DNA from: Rhizobium johnstonii 3841
GTDB lineage: Bacteria > Pseudomonadota > Alphaproteobacteria > Rhizobiales > Rhizobiaceae
Length of the DNA: 64,000 nt
Reading direction: 5' to 3'
Assembly: GCF_000009265.1 (NCBI RefSeq)
Contig: NC_008384.1
Span: 620,001-684,000 of the forward strand
This document shows, one piece after another, positions 30,960 to 39,922 of the stretch; position 1 is the first letter of the stretch; each line of letters begins with the position of its first letter. Position numbers and translations under genes: made by a program. The notes below the pieces were generated by a model. It was not told where the DNA came from. It worked only from the letters and a program-made list of their open reading frames with translations, and ran no database searches.

Positions 30960-31745
30960 ATGGAGACCGACGAGTCCGACCGCTACCGCGCTCCTGCCCT
31001 CGACAAGGGCCTCGATATCCTGGAGCTGCTCGCCGGCGTCGACAGTGGCCTCACCCAGGCCGAAATCGCCAAGCGGCTCGACCGCAGCCCCAACGAATTT
31101 TACCGCATGCTCGATCGCTTGGTACGCCGCGGTTACGTCACCCGGCTGGATGGCGACCGCTACTCGCTGACGCTGAAGCTCTTCGGCCTTGCGCAGCTGC
31201 ACGCACCGGTGCGCCGGCTCGCCTCTTACGCCACGCCGCTGATGCGCGATCTCGCGCAGCGCACGCGCCAGGCCAATCATCTTGCCGTCTTCGATCGGGG
31301 TGCTGCCGTCGTCATCGCCCAGCAGGAGGCGCCGGACTATTGGGGATTTTCGATCCGCATCGGCGCCCATATCAGTCTGTTCGACACCGGGTCTGGGCAT
31401 GTGCTGCTGGCCTTCCGCAGCGAGGAGGAGCGCGAGATGATGATCTCCGAACATGTGCGCAGCCGCGCGGAGATCGAACTCGGGCCAGAATTCTACGACC
31501 GTCTCGACCAGATCCGCGAGCGCGGCTACGAGATGATGGCGAGCGCCCAGACTTCAGGCGTCTACAATCTCTCCGCTCCCGTTCTCGGGCCGGACCGCCG
31601 CTGCATCGCCGCCCTCACCTGCCCCTTCATCGCGCTCGTCAACGCGCCGTCGGCTCCCGATATCACCCAGGCGATCACGCTGGTGCAGAAGGCGGCGGCC
31701 CAGCTTTCGCTGCTTGCCGGCGCCGATGTCGTCACCTCCGCCTGA
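30960..31745 (+). CDS. IclR-family transcriptional regulator
   Basis: A 261-residue protein: N-terminal winged helix (ALDKGLDILELLAG ... TQAEIAKRLDRSPNEFYRMLDRLVRRGYV) and the C-terminal IclR ligand domain (GHVLLAF, RERGYEMMASAQTSGVYNLSAPVL). The ATG at 30960 has a consensus AGGAGG 7 nt upstream. Its position between divergent fuconate-pathway genes suggests it controls them, probably as a repressor released by a pathway acid. Confidence 0.92.
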   Translation: METDESDRYRAPALDKGLDILELLAGVDSGLTQAEIAKRLDRSPNEFYRMLDRLVRRGYVTRLDGDRYSLTLKLFGLAQLHAPVRRLASYATPLMRDLAQRTRQANHLAVFDRGAAVVIAQQEAPDYWGFSIRIGAHISLFDTGSGHVLLAFRSEEEREMMISEHVRSRAEIELGPEFYDRLDQIRERGYEMMASAQTSGVYNLSAPVLGPDRRCIAALTCPFIALVNAPSAPDITQAITLVQKAAAQLSLLAGADVVTSA

Positions 31746-31817
31746 GGCCAATGAATTTCTATTTGAACAATCCATTCACCAGGGATAGTTTCGCGACACC
31801 ATTCTGGGAGGAAGAGC

Positions 31818-32654
31818 GTGTTCATCGACACCCATCTGCATATCATCGATCGGTCGGCGCTGCCCTATCCCTGGCTCTCGGGCGCGGCTGATCTCGATCA
31901 TGATTTCCTCTACGAGGCCTATGCGACCGAGGCCCGGCGCTGCGGCATCACCACGGTGCTGCATATGGAGGTCGACGTCGATCCCGCCGCGATGCAGGCC
32001 GAGACCGATCACGTCGCCAGCATCGCCAAGAAGGAAGGCAGTCTGATTGCCGGCGCCATTGTCTCCTGCCGGCCGGAAGAGCAAGGCTTTGCCGCCTATC
32101 TCGAGCGGCAAAAGGCCGATCCCTTCGTCAAGGGGTTCCGCCGCGTGCTGCATGTCGTGCCCGATGATGTTTCCGAAGGCGCCCTTTTCCGCGAAAACAT
32201 CAGGCGCATCAGCGGCAGCGGCCTGACCTTCGACCTTTGCACCTTGCCGCATCAGGCGGACCGTGTGACCGCCCTCGCCGATCTAGCGCCCGACGTGCAG
32301 TTCGTGCTCGACCATTGCGGCGTGCCGGATATCCGCTCGGATGCCTTTGAGCCCTGGAAGGCCGGCATATCGGAGATTGCCCGGCGGCCGAACGTCGTCT
32401 GCAAGATCTCCGGCGTCGTCGCCTATACCGATGCGAAGACATGGACGGCGCAAACGCTGCAGCCCTATATCGAACATGTGACCGCAAGTTTCGGCTGGGA
32501 CCGCGTCGTCTGGGGCAGCGACTGGCCGGTTTGCACGCTCGGTGGCGGCCTCTCTACCTGGGTTGCGGCGACCCATGCGATGCTTTTTGGCGTGAGCGAG
32601 GCGGAGCGTTCCAAGTTGCTTTTCGCTAACGCACAGCGCCTCTGGTCGCTCTGA
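31818..32654 (+). CDS. Amidohydrolase, probable L-fucono-1,5-lactonase
   Basis: A 278-residue TIM-barrel amidohydrolase of the amidohydrolase-2 family: FIDTHLHIID at the N-terminus gives the metal HxH, FVLDHCGVPD and VVWGSDWPVCT are characteristic of sugar lactonases. It would open the L-fuconolactone ring to give fuconate for the dehydratase. It starts with GTG preceded by GGGAGGAAG. It follows the IclR gene by 72 nt and probably shares its transcript. Confidence 0.85.
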   Translation: MFIDTHLHIIDRSALPYPWLSGAADLDHDFLYEAYATEARRCGITTVLHMEVDVDPAAMQAETDHVASIAKKEGSLIAGAIVSCRPEEQGFAAYLERQKADPFVKGFRRVLHVVPDDVSEGALFRENIRRISGSGLTFDLCTLPHQADRVTALADLAPDVQFVLDHCGVPDIRSDAFEPWKAGISEIARRPNVVCKISGVVAYTDAKTWTAQTLQPYIEHVTASFGWDRVVWGSDWPVCTLGGGLSTWVAATHAMLFGVSEAERSKLLFANAQRLWSL

Positions 32655-32856
32655 CGTCACAAAATAAAGCGACCGGTCTCCTGGGCGTGCCATTCCGGCA
32701 TGTTTTTTGTACCATTCCGGGACAAAAAGCGCCCAATTTTCGGGTTTAACTCTATCTACATGCAAGCAATTGCTAGCCTTATTTATCTCGGCTAAAAGTT
32801 GTTGACACGGATATGGCGAATAACCCCTTGTCCGCTGCCTTCAGAAGGGAAATGAG

Positions 32857-33261
32857 ATGAAAGAAGAACCGCATTCCGTCGATGTTCACGTCGGAAAGAC
32901 GATCCGCATCCAGCGTCTGTTGAGGAAAGTTTCTCAAACGGAACTGGGCGATCGCGTGGGCGTAACGTTCCAGCAGATCCAGAAATACGAAAAGGGCTCC
33001 AACCGCGTTTCCGCCAGCATGCTGGTCGAAATCGCCGGCGCGCTGAAGGTCGATGTCCGGACGTTTTTCGACGACCTGTCGACGCCTGATAATGCCAACG
33101 ACAACCCTGCTCCCAGCGAGGAATTCGTTATTTCGCGTGAAGGCGTGCTTCTCAATGCGGCGTTCTTTTCGATCAAGAACGAAGCGCTTCGCAAGAAGAT
33201 CCTGAAGCTCGTCCAGGCGATTGCCCACACCGAACAGGTGGAGTCTGAAGCGGCTGAATAG
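32857..33261 (+). CDS. XRE-family helix-turn-helix regulator
   Basis: A 134-residue protein with a Cro/CI-type helix-turn-helix at about residues 12-68 (RIQRLLRKVSQTELGDRVGV, then IQKYEKGSNRVSASMLVEIA), of the kind abundant in Rhizobium. The C-terminal half is a helical dimerisation region. Upstream (32655-32856) there is a TTGACA hexamer at 32802-32807 but no clear -10. Target unknown. Confidence 0.88.
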   Translation: MKEEPHSVDVHVGKTIRIQRLLRKVSQTELGDRVGVTFQQIQKYEKGSNRVSASMLVEIAGALKVDVRTFFDDLSTPDNANDNPAPSEEFVISREGVLLNAAFFSIKNEALRKKILKLVQAIAHTEQVESEAAE

Positions 33262-33329
33262 AGTCCTTCACGCGATCCCAACGGACCGCATGAGGCATAG
33301 GCATGAGGATCAATAGCAATCGATCGGGC

Positions 33330-33596
33330 TCAATGGCGATCGATCAGGATTAGATTCTCGCTGGCATCCTTCATTGCGATCTTGGCTTTGCTGCCGAGCA
33401 GTTTCTCGAGATTGACGTCAAGCTCCCTGTCGGGATCGATGCCGTCCCAATCGATGACGACCTGCAGCAGCGCCATGTTCGTCAGGTGCATCAGGTTACG
33501 CAGCTGAAGCTTTTCAGCCTCATCCTTGGCTGCCGACAGCAGCCGGAAGATCCTTGCGTATTCGCTGCCGGTACCCTCGTTGTATTGATCAAACAT
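33330..33596 (-). CDS. Hypothetical 88-residue protein
   Basis: A small soluble, acidic, mainly helical protein (starts MFDQYNEGTGSEYARIF, ends NLILIDRH). No motif recognised. It lies 66 nt downstream of the TfuA gene on the same strand and could belong to that operon. Confidence 0.55.
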   Translation of the reverse strand: MFDQYNEGTGSEYARIFRLLSAAKDEAEKLQLRNLMHLTNMALLQVVIDWDGIDPDRELDVNLEKLLGSKAKIAMKDASENLILIDRH

Positions 33597-33662
33597 CGTT
33601 CCCGCCTTTTTGGTCGTGGAACCCTACGATTCCAACTCTGCTGCATCTTTCTGCCGCGACCG

Positions 33663-34406
33663 TTATTCAAGCGTTACAGGAACCGAATTGCGCGTGACTT
33701 CGGCATGCAGAAGCTCCCAATGTGAGGTCGCGGCAAAGCGCCAGTCACGGTTGACGGGGAGGAATTTATCCCGGCGCAGCCAGTCCAGCACCAGTCGCGC
33801 GTCGTTGCGCTTACGCTCGACGCGGCTGCCGCGGATGGCGGCGAGGATATGGTCGCGGCGCGGCTTGCGGAAATGGCACTCGTCGGCCACCTTCGCATAG
33901 GTGCGCTCGGAGAAATGCAGAAACCGGCCGGCCAGCAACAGCTTCTTGCGCTCGCCGGGCGTAATCTCGCCGCTGGCGTAAAGCGCATCGATCGTCGGCT
34001 CGAAATCGACCCAGGGAACGGAAAGCGGCAGCCAGCCGAACTCCTGCGGCGCATGCACCAGCGCAACGGCCTCATCGTCGAGCAGCCGCCCGGACTCGTA
34101 ATCTTCGAAGATCGAGCCGAGCCCGACCATACCGAAGGGCGCGCATTCGGCTGCCCGCAACGCCCCCATGCTGGCCCCGCCGGCAACGGCGACATCATGT
34201 TCGAGTGCGTACAATATTTCCTTGTGCCAGACCGAAGGCAGATCGCCGAAATAGCCGTCGACGAGGCCGATCGCGGTGGCGCCGTCCCGAACGGCCTTCA
34301 GGATGTCGCCGGCGGCGGCCGGCGGCCGGAAATCGATGCCAGGAGACATGGCTCTTGTCGCGGCAAGATCACGGCCAAGGCTCGGGCCGACGAACAGCAC
34401 CTTCAT
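33663..34406 (-). CDS. TfuA-like protein
   Basis: A 247-residue protein of the TfuA-like family, named after the trifolitoxin cluster of Rhizobium. It starts MKVLFVGPSLG and contains the conserved stretch VAVAGGASMGALRAAEC and the FEDYESGRL region. TfuA proteins are partners of YcaO enzymes and, in methanogens, are needed for thioamide formation. The ATG overlaps the YcaO stop (ATGA), so the two are translationally coupled; this fixes the start although the frame runs on to 35234. Confidence 0.88.
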   Translation of the reverse strand: MKVLFVGPSLGRDLAATRAMSPGIDFRPPAAAGDILKAVRDGATAIGLVDGYFGDLPSVWHKEILYALEHDVAVAGGASMGALRAAECAPFGMVGLGSIFEDYESGRLLDDEAVALVHAPQEFGWLPLSVPWVDFEPTIDALYASGEITPGERKKLLLAGRFLHFSERTYAKVADECHFRKPRRDHILAAIRGSRVERKRNDARLVLDWLRRDKFLPVNRDWRFAATSHWELLHAEVTRNSVPVTLE

Positions 34407-35665
34407 GATTCGGCTCCTCTTATGGTGTTGACCGCGCGCATGCCGAGCTGAATGTATTGGCCTGAGATATCGACCTCCAGTCCCGGCACGATCACTCTGA
34501 CGACGGAGATCGGCAGGGCCGGGTGCGAAAACGGCACGACGACGATCTGCTCGATCCCGGTCGCCGTCAGCCGGTCGGCAATATGGCCGATGGTGTCCTG
34601 GATCGTCGCCGGGCGGCGATGGCGGGCCTGGAACGAGCGCATCCGGCCATCGCCCTCGCAGAGTTCGACCACCTGCTGCATCGCCGCACTCCGGTCGAGC
34701 CGCTGATAGATGCGCGGCGAGAAATCGTCGCGGCTGCCGGCGATCGCGGTCAGCCGGCTCTGCGCCGCTTCGGTGATGGCACGCAGCGCGGCGCGCACGG
34801 GATCGGGGTGGCAGCCGCAGCCACCGCAGACATGCGACCAGCGCGCGTCGACACGGTCGGAAAGATTGCCTGGCATGATGACAGCCAGAAAGGCGGGAAC
34901 GCCGATATCCGTCGTCATGTCGAGCAGCAGCAGTTTCATGCCGGCGCGCGTGATCCGGTCGGTCATGACGTCGATGACCGCATCGCCGAAGGAGGCGGGG
35001 TCGATGCGGCTCTCCTTCAGCCGCTCCGGCGATTTCAGCTGGGTCAAGGCCCAGGCGTCGCGTTCTACCAGCTCGCAAAGCCCATGCAGGACCGCCTCGG
35101 ACGGCGTGTTGCCGGAGGCAAGCCCATCGCTCGACTGCTCGAAGCCCGCCGGCCTCTCGCCGCGATGGTCGAGTCCGACGAGCCACCAGGGCACGAAGAC
35201 GCTGCTGCCGGAAAGGATGTCGAGCCCCGTGCACCAGGGAATAGGACTGCTGCCGATCTCGTCGGGCGCGCAGCGTGCGACATTGTCGAGATCGATCATC
35301 GCCGCATGCTCCGCCCGCATGCTGTCGACCGTCGCCTGCGTCAGGTCGGCGGGGGCAATTTCGGCGATCCGCGTCTCGACCGCTTCCATCGCCGCCGAGG
35401 TCATGGCGGCATCATTGTCGATACCCTTGCCCTGAAACACCGAGAGCGTATGGCTGTTCGGCCTCGTTGCGAAGGCGACGGGGATGTTCAGGACGTCGAG
35501 TGCGGTCAGCAGACCGACGCGTGTGATGCCGAATTCGCGCAGATGCGGCCTGATGGCCGCGAGGGTCTGAGCCGGCGTGACCGCGCGGTCATGATAATCG
35601 CTGACACCGGCCGATGATCGTTTAAGGTCACCGGCAAGCGTTTCAAGGTCGGTGAAAGCGGACAT
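34403..35665 (-). CDS. YcaO-family backbone-modifying enzyme
   Basis: A 420-residue YcaO protein. The ATP-binding motifs are visible: QGKG (78-81), SAAMEAVETR (90-99), LHGLCELVERDA (193-204) and, near residue 300, CGCHPDPVRAALRAITEAAQSR in two conserved halves. YcaO enzymes activate a peptide amide with ATP and install azolines, amidines or, with TfuA, thioamides. No E1-like/Ocin-ThiF partner or dehydrogenase is nearby, which fits the thioamide type. It starts 13 nt after the small peptide gene, with AAGGA upstream. Confidence 0.92.
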   Translation of the reverse strand: MSAFTDLETLAGDLKRSSAGVSDYHDRAVTPAQTLAAIRPHLREFGITRVGLLTALDVLNIPVAFATRPNSHTLSVFQGKGIDNDAAMTSAAMEAVETRIAEIAPADLTQATVDSMRAEHAAMIDLDNVARCAPDEIGSSPIPWCTGLDILSGSSVFVPWWLVGLDHRGERPAGFEQSSDGLASGNTPSEAVLHGLCELVERDAWALTQLKSPERLKESRIDPASFGDAVIDVMTDRITRAGMKLLLLDMTTDIGVPAFLAVIMPGNLSDRVDARWSHVCGGCGCHPDPVRAALRAITEAAQSRLTAIAGSRDDFSPRIYQRLDRSAAMQQVVELCEGDGRMRSFQARHRRPATIQDTIGHIADRLTATGIEQIVVVPFSHPALPISVVRVIVPGLEVDISGQYIQLGMRAVNTIRGAES

Positions 35666-35678
35666 ACCGATCTGTTCC

Positions 35679-35822
35679 TTAGCGGAACCTCAGCGCATGC
35701 GTCAGGCTCTCGAGCGCATTGGCGGAAACGTTGAGTTCGTCCTGCTTCAGGACTGCCCTGGCGGCAGCAGAAAAGCGCAGCGACTGTGTCTGAGCTGCGG
35801 TGGTTTCAGCATTCGTCTTCAT
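35679..35822 (-). CDS. 47-residue candidate RiPP precursor peptide
   Basis: A small gene below usual length cut-offs. The peptide begins MKTNAETTAAQ, has a charged middle (VLKQDELNVSANA) and ends LTHALRFR. It is Ala- and Thr-rich and contains no Cys, Gly, Pro, Trp or Tyr. A GGAG ribosome site lies 7 nt before the ATG, and the stop is 13 nt before the YcaO start; peptide, YcaO and TfuA therefore form one compact operon. That layout is typical of a RiPP precursor with its modifying enzymes. The lack of Cys argues against thiazoles and fits backbone thioamidation. Function is inferred from context only. Confidence 0.65.
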   Translation of the reverse strand: MKTNAETTAAQTQSLRFSAAARAVLKQDELNVSANALESLTHALRFR

Positions 35823-35928
35823 GTTCCATCTCCGATTGGTTGGGCAGCGCCTTGCTGCCGTTAACCATCGGAAAGAAACATTGCCTCCGTCATTTAAGCG
35901 TTACAGGCTTTGTTAAAAGGCCATGCAA

Positions 35929-37860
35929 TCAGGGAAGACCAGCAAGTTGCAGGCCCTTTATCAGCGGTTCCGTATAGGCGGGATCGCGATCGGGGACGAA
36001 ATGACGGATGTCCTCGCTGCGGAAATCGGGGAAGTTTTCCAGCACCACCCTGGCGTAACTCCTGGCTTTGCCCGTATCGCCTGCCATGGCATGCGAGGCG
36101 GCGAGCAGACGGGCTGTTGCCTGCTTCGCCTTCACCGGCTCCAGCGCCTCGATCGCCATTTCATATTCTTCGCGCATGAAGTGGATGCCGCCGAGGTTCC
36201 AGTAATAATAGTCCGGCGGCAGCGGGTTGAGTTTGAAGGCCGCGCGGCTTAGTTCCAGCGCTCGATCGAAATCGCCATCATGGGAAAGCGCATCGGCGAA
36301 ATCGGCGAGGATGTCTGCGTCGTTAGGATTGAGATCCTGAGCCTGCTGGAAATATTCCAGGCTTTCGTCGAAGCGGCGGCGATAAAGCGCCACGAAGCCG
36401 AGCTCGCGATAGGCCCGGCCGCTGTTCGGGTCGGACTGCTGCGCCTGCCGGGCAGCACCGTTCGCCTCGTCGAGCAGTTCCTTGTCCCGCATGCCGCGGA
36501 TCAGCCATTCCATGCCGAGCGCGCGCGACATGCCGGCATGAGCGGCGGAGAAATGTTCATAACGATTGAGCGAGGATTTGAACCATTTGCGCGCCTGGCG
36601 CAGATGCTGCAGATCGGTCTGGGCAATCAGCCGCTTGCCTTCCAGGTAGAGACGGTAGGCGGACGGCGGCGCCTCGCCGATCGGTATCGCCAGTTCGTGA
36701 CGCTCGATCGTGTCGGCGAGCGAGGAGACGATCCGCCGCGTCAGATGCGCGAAGGATTCGCTGATCTTCTGCATGACCAGCGGCAGTTCGATGGCCCAGA
36801 TCACTTCCGAGGTCGTCGTCCGCGTCAGCCGGCAGGTCGCAAAGACATCCTCGTCGCGGCCCTGGATGGTGACGTAGACCGCATAGTCGAAGCTGAGGTC
36901 GAGCGGACCGGGCACGGCACGAGACGGATCGATCGAACGGCTGAGGATCTCCAGGCTCGTATGCGCCGCGATCACCTTGAAGCCGCGCTGCTGGCTAAGG
37001 CCGATGGTGACGTCTTCGAGAAGGGCCCTGCCGACGCGCTCCATCAGCGGATCTGTGAAAATGCTCTCCGGCGGCAGGATGATGATACGCGGCTGACCAA
37101 GCGGACCGACGGAAAGGTTAAGCGCCGACTGAGGATGTCCCGACGTCGCCTGTGCTGCCGGCACCAAGTTAAGTTCGCGGGCAAGAGCGGTGGTGCTTTC
37201 TTCCGGCTCGGTGTCGAAGTCGTCTTTCAGCTGGCTCTTGCACTTCAGATAGGCCTGACGCGCGGCTGCCGGATCGTTCATCCTGACATAGGTGCGCATC
37301 AAAGCGCGATAGGCCGTCTCGCTGGCAGGGTCGAGTTCCAGCAGGCGCCTGGCAAGCGTGACCTGCTCTTCATCCGATCTGTCTTCTGATGTCTCGACCA
37401 GCCGGGTGAGATGGGCGGAGCGCAACTCGTCGACCCGCTGGCGCTCAAAGGTCAGCCAGTCCTCGGCGCCCTGCGTCGGCGATTTGACGCCTTCGAGCAA
37501 TTCGCCGTTCAGCAGGTCGCCGTCGTCGGGTGCGAGCGGCCCTTTCTGTTTCAGGATATGAACGTCGACCTCCCAGCCATCGGCAAGGCCGATATGGGTT
37601 CGGGTCGCGGCAAGCAGCGGTGGAAGGCCGGCGGGAATGCTCTGTTCGATGCGCGCCAGCAGCTGGCGCAGGCTGCCCGCGCGCTTTTCCGGCAGTTCCG
37701 ATTGCCAGAGCTGCCGCCTGACGGTTTCGCGGTCGAGTTCGAAATTGGGTTCGGCGGCGAGCATGGCGAGGAGAAAATAAGACTTCTCCGGCAAGGGGAG
37801 TTCCTTCCCCGCCGCCAGCAATCTCGGTCTTCCGAGCAGGCACAGCCTGTTCGTCAGCAT
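35929..37860 (-). CDS. BTAD/SARP-like transcriptional regulator with TPR domain
   Basis: The N-terminal 90 residues are an OmpR-type winged helix (LCLLGRPRLL ... FELDRETVRRQLWQ), followed by a bacterial transcriptional activation domain (LTFERQRVDELRSAHLTRLVE ... RALMRTYVRMNDPAAARQAYLKCK). A TolB-like segment (IIILPPESIFTDPLMERVG) and TPR repeats make up the rest. I prefer the Met at 37860; one at 37932 adds 24 residues. It is directly upstream of the peptide-YcaO-TfuA operon (106-nt gap) on the same strand, so it is a candidate activator. The gap shows no clear terminator. Confidence 0.8.
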   Translation of the reverse strand: MLTNRLCLLGRPRLLAAGKELPLPEKSYFLLAMLAAEPNFELDRETVRRQLWQSELPEKRAGSLRQLLARIEQSIPAGLPPLLAATRTHIGLADGWEVDVHILKQKGPLAPDDGDLLNGELLEGVKSPTQGAEDWLTFERQRVDELRSAHLTRLVETSEDRSDEEQVTLARRLLELDPASETAYRALMRTYVRMNDPAAARQAYLKCKSQLKDDFDTEPEESTTALARELNLVPAAQATSGHPQSALNLSVGPLGQPRIIILPPESIFTDPLMERVGRALLEDVTIGLSQQRGFKVIAAHTSLEILSRSIDPSRAVPGPLDLSFDYAVYVTIQGRDEDVFATCRLTRTTTSEVIWAIELPLVMQKISESFAHLTRRIVSSLADTIERHELAIPIGEAPPSAYRLYLEGKRLIAQTDLQHLRQARKWFKSSLNRYEHFSAAHAGMSRALGMEWLIRGMRDKELLDEANGAARQAQQSDPNSGRAYRELGFVALYRRRFDESLEYFQQAQDLNPNDADILADFADALSHDGDFDRALELSRAAFKLNPLPPDYYYWNLGGIHFMREEYEMAIEALEPVKAKQATARLLAASHAMAGDTGKARSYARVVLENFPDFRSEDIRHFVPDRDPAYTEPLIKGLQLAGLP

Positions 37861-38108
37861 CTGCCGGATGTCCGTCGCATCTCGGTTCTCACCCCTGAAA
37901 GCCAAGGCGCACAAGCGCACCGGCCAGTCCAAACTATGTTAGAGCCATTAGAGGCCGGCGCATAGCGGTTTTGCTTCAAAAAGCAGAAGTTTCATCGAAT
38001 ATTTGCATATTCGCGTGTCACTCGCGCAGGGGATGCTTGATCAACACTGTCATCAGGATACGGTTTGCGTTACCTGACGGCAGGTTATTGAGCTATTGAC
38101 GGTCCGTA

Positions 38109-38264
38109 TTACGGGCTGTTCTCGACCAAATTGCAGCCACCGTGTAGTCCGAGCGCTTTGATGTGCTCGATCGAACGTCGGGCGAAGCGGCGCCAATCGG
38201 CCGGATTGTCATGCCCGGTGACGATATGCTCAGCCTTTGTCTCGCGGGAAAGTGGTACAAGCAT
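38109..38264 (-). pseudogene. Possible gene fragment beside the IS110 element
   Basis: A 51-codon frame (MLVPLSRETKAEHIV ... CNLVENSP) whose start is joined to a 20-nt sequence (38261-38280) that recurs inverted at 46604-46623, where it again abuts a gene fragment. No family recognised; may be a truncated host gene. The rest of 37933-38389 shows no gene. Confidence 0.3.
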
Positions 38265-38389
38265 CGTAAACTTAACGATCTCACAGCGAGTCCACCCTTC
38301 GTTAAGTTGATGTGATGGATGGCGCCCTCCGACGGCATCGAGTGTGCCAAGATAGGTTGTTGCAAAACCTTTGAGGGGAGCCATCCACC

Positions 38390-39439
38390 ATGGAAGAGAT
38401 TACGACGATTGGTGTTGATATCGCAAAAAATGTTTTCCAGCTTCACGGCATTAACGCTGAAGGACAGGTCGTTCTGCGCAAGGCCCTGAGACGCGGACAG
38501 ATGCAACCATTCTTCGAGGCGCTTTCCCCTTGCCTGATTGGCATGGAAGCCTGCGCGACAGCGCATCACTGGGCGCGAACGCTGATAGCATCTGGCCATG
38601 ATGTCCGGCTAATCCCGCCGAACTACATCAAGCCGTACCTTCGCCGACAGAAGAACGATGCAGCCGATGCTGCAGCCATCTGCGAGGCCGTCACGCGGCC
38701 GTCGATGCGGTTCGTTCCGGTCAAGACCGAGGACCAGCAAGCAACGTTGATGTTGCACAGCGCACGCGAGCTGCTGATCTCGCAACGGACTGCGCTTATC
38801 AATGCCTTGCGTGGTCACTTTGCCGAGCTTGGCATTGTGGCCCCACAGGGCGCTCGCAATGTCCGGCAGTTGATCGCCATTCTGGAAGATGAACGATACA
38901 GCCCACAAGCTGTTCGCACTGCTCTGGCGCCTTTGGCGACAGTGTTGATAGAGATCGAGGGGCAGATCACAAAGCTCGACAAGGCGCTCCTTGCCGCCCA
39001 TCGCAACAACGATGTCAGTATCCGGCTTGCGACCGTTCCCGGAATTGGCCCCGTCATCGCAACTTGCCTTTCGGCCAGCGTCTCAGAGCCAAAGCTGTTC
39101 GAGGGCGGTCGTGAGTTTGCCGCCTGGCTCGGTCTCGTTCCCAGGCAACATTCGACCGGTGGCAAACCAAGGCTGGGTTCCATTTCCAAAATGGGCAACC
39201 GGCACCTGCGTAAACTCCTCGTGGTCGGGGCGTACGCAGCCCTCTACAGGATGAAGAAGGGGACGGCTGATACGCCTCTGGCGAACTGGGCGCGTGGCTT
39301 GTTGTCGAAGAAGCCCTTCAAGCTTGTTGCAGTCGCGCTCGCCAACAAGATTGCCCGCATTGCCTGGGCGATTATGGCGAGGAACGTGAACTTCCAGTCG
39401 GAGCACGTTTCGAGATGCTCCGATCTGATTCCGGCTTAA
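38390..39439 (+). mobile_element. IS110-family (IS1111-like) transposase
   Basis: A 349-residue DEDD transposase/recombinase: N-terminal RuvC-like domain with Asp in TIGVDIAKNVFQ, Glu in GMEACATAHHW and QKNDAADAAAICEA; C-terminal transposase_20 domain with VPGIGPVIATCL, and the Ser in RQHSTGGKPRLGSISKMGNRHLR-type region. Segments such as RPSMRFVPVKTEDQQA and LVPRQHSTGG are close to what I recall of IS1111-group transposases such as that of IS4321. Such elements insert site-specifically, guided by a noncoding RNA made from one of their ends. Element ends were not resolved. Confidence 0.88.
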
Positions 39440-39870
39440 GCGAAAGGGCCTTCACGGTCATTGCTCTACGGGGTAAACCAGTTGGCGGAGTGACGATGGT
39501 ATGATGTGACAGCGAAAGCGGAATGGACCGCACGAACTGAAGAACCCGTGGCATCGTATAGCGCCCCAAAGCGCGGTAAGTTGATAGGGATCGGTTCAAG
39601 CGGACAACATCAGGGCCAGCGGTCATCACGCGCCGCATAAATAGGCCGGAGACATGACTGCACCCGACCCGCAAAGCTCAAACATCGGCCAAAATCACAT
39701 TGCCAAACGGGCGCCATCCAGACATGACGATGCCCATCAAAGCGATCCTGTCGGCCAGTACATCAAGCTCTACTTCTTCCTGTTCAGAAAGATCCAGGCA
39801 CCAAAAGCGGCCCCAGCACCGGGAGATCTGGTATCGGCGGTCATATAGCGGACTTCGGGACTGAACAGAC
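39440..39870. other. Downstream non-coding part of the IS110-family element and flank
   Basis: No convincing gene lies here; a 64-codon plus-strand frame at 39654-39848 has no ribosome site and no recognisable family. If the element belongs to the IS1111 group, the first 200 bp after the transposase stop are where the guide RNA would be encoded; this is inference. Confidence 0.4.
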
Positions 39871-39906
39871 AAGGGGACCGGCGGGCTTTGCCAGTCCCTT
39901 TTTTTG
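39871..39906 (+). terminator. Rho-independent terminator
   Basis: AAGGGGACCGGC and GCCAGTCCCTT form an imperfect stem (one bulged G, one mismatch) with loop GGGCTTT, followed by a run of eight T. It works for plus-strand transcripts leaving the IS110 region and faces the convergent amidohydrolase gene. Confidence 0.75.
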
Positions 39907-39922
39907 TTCCCTAGAGAGCGGC

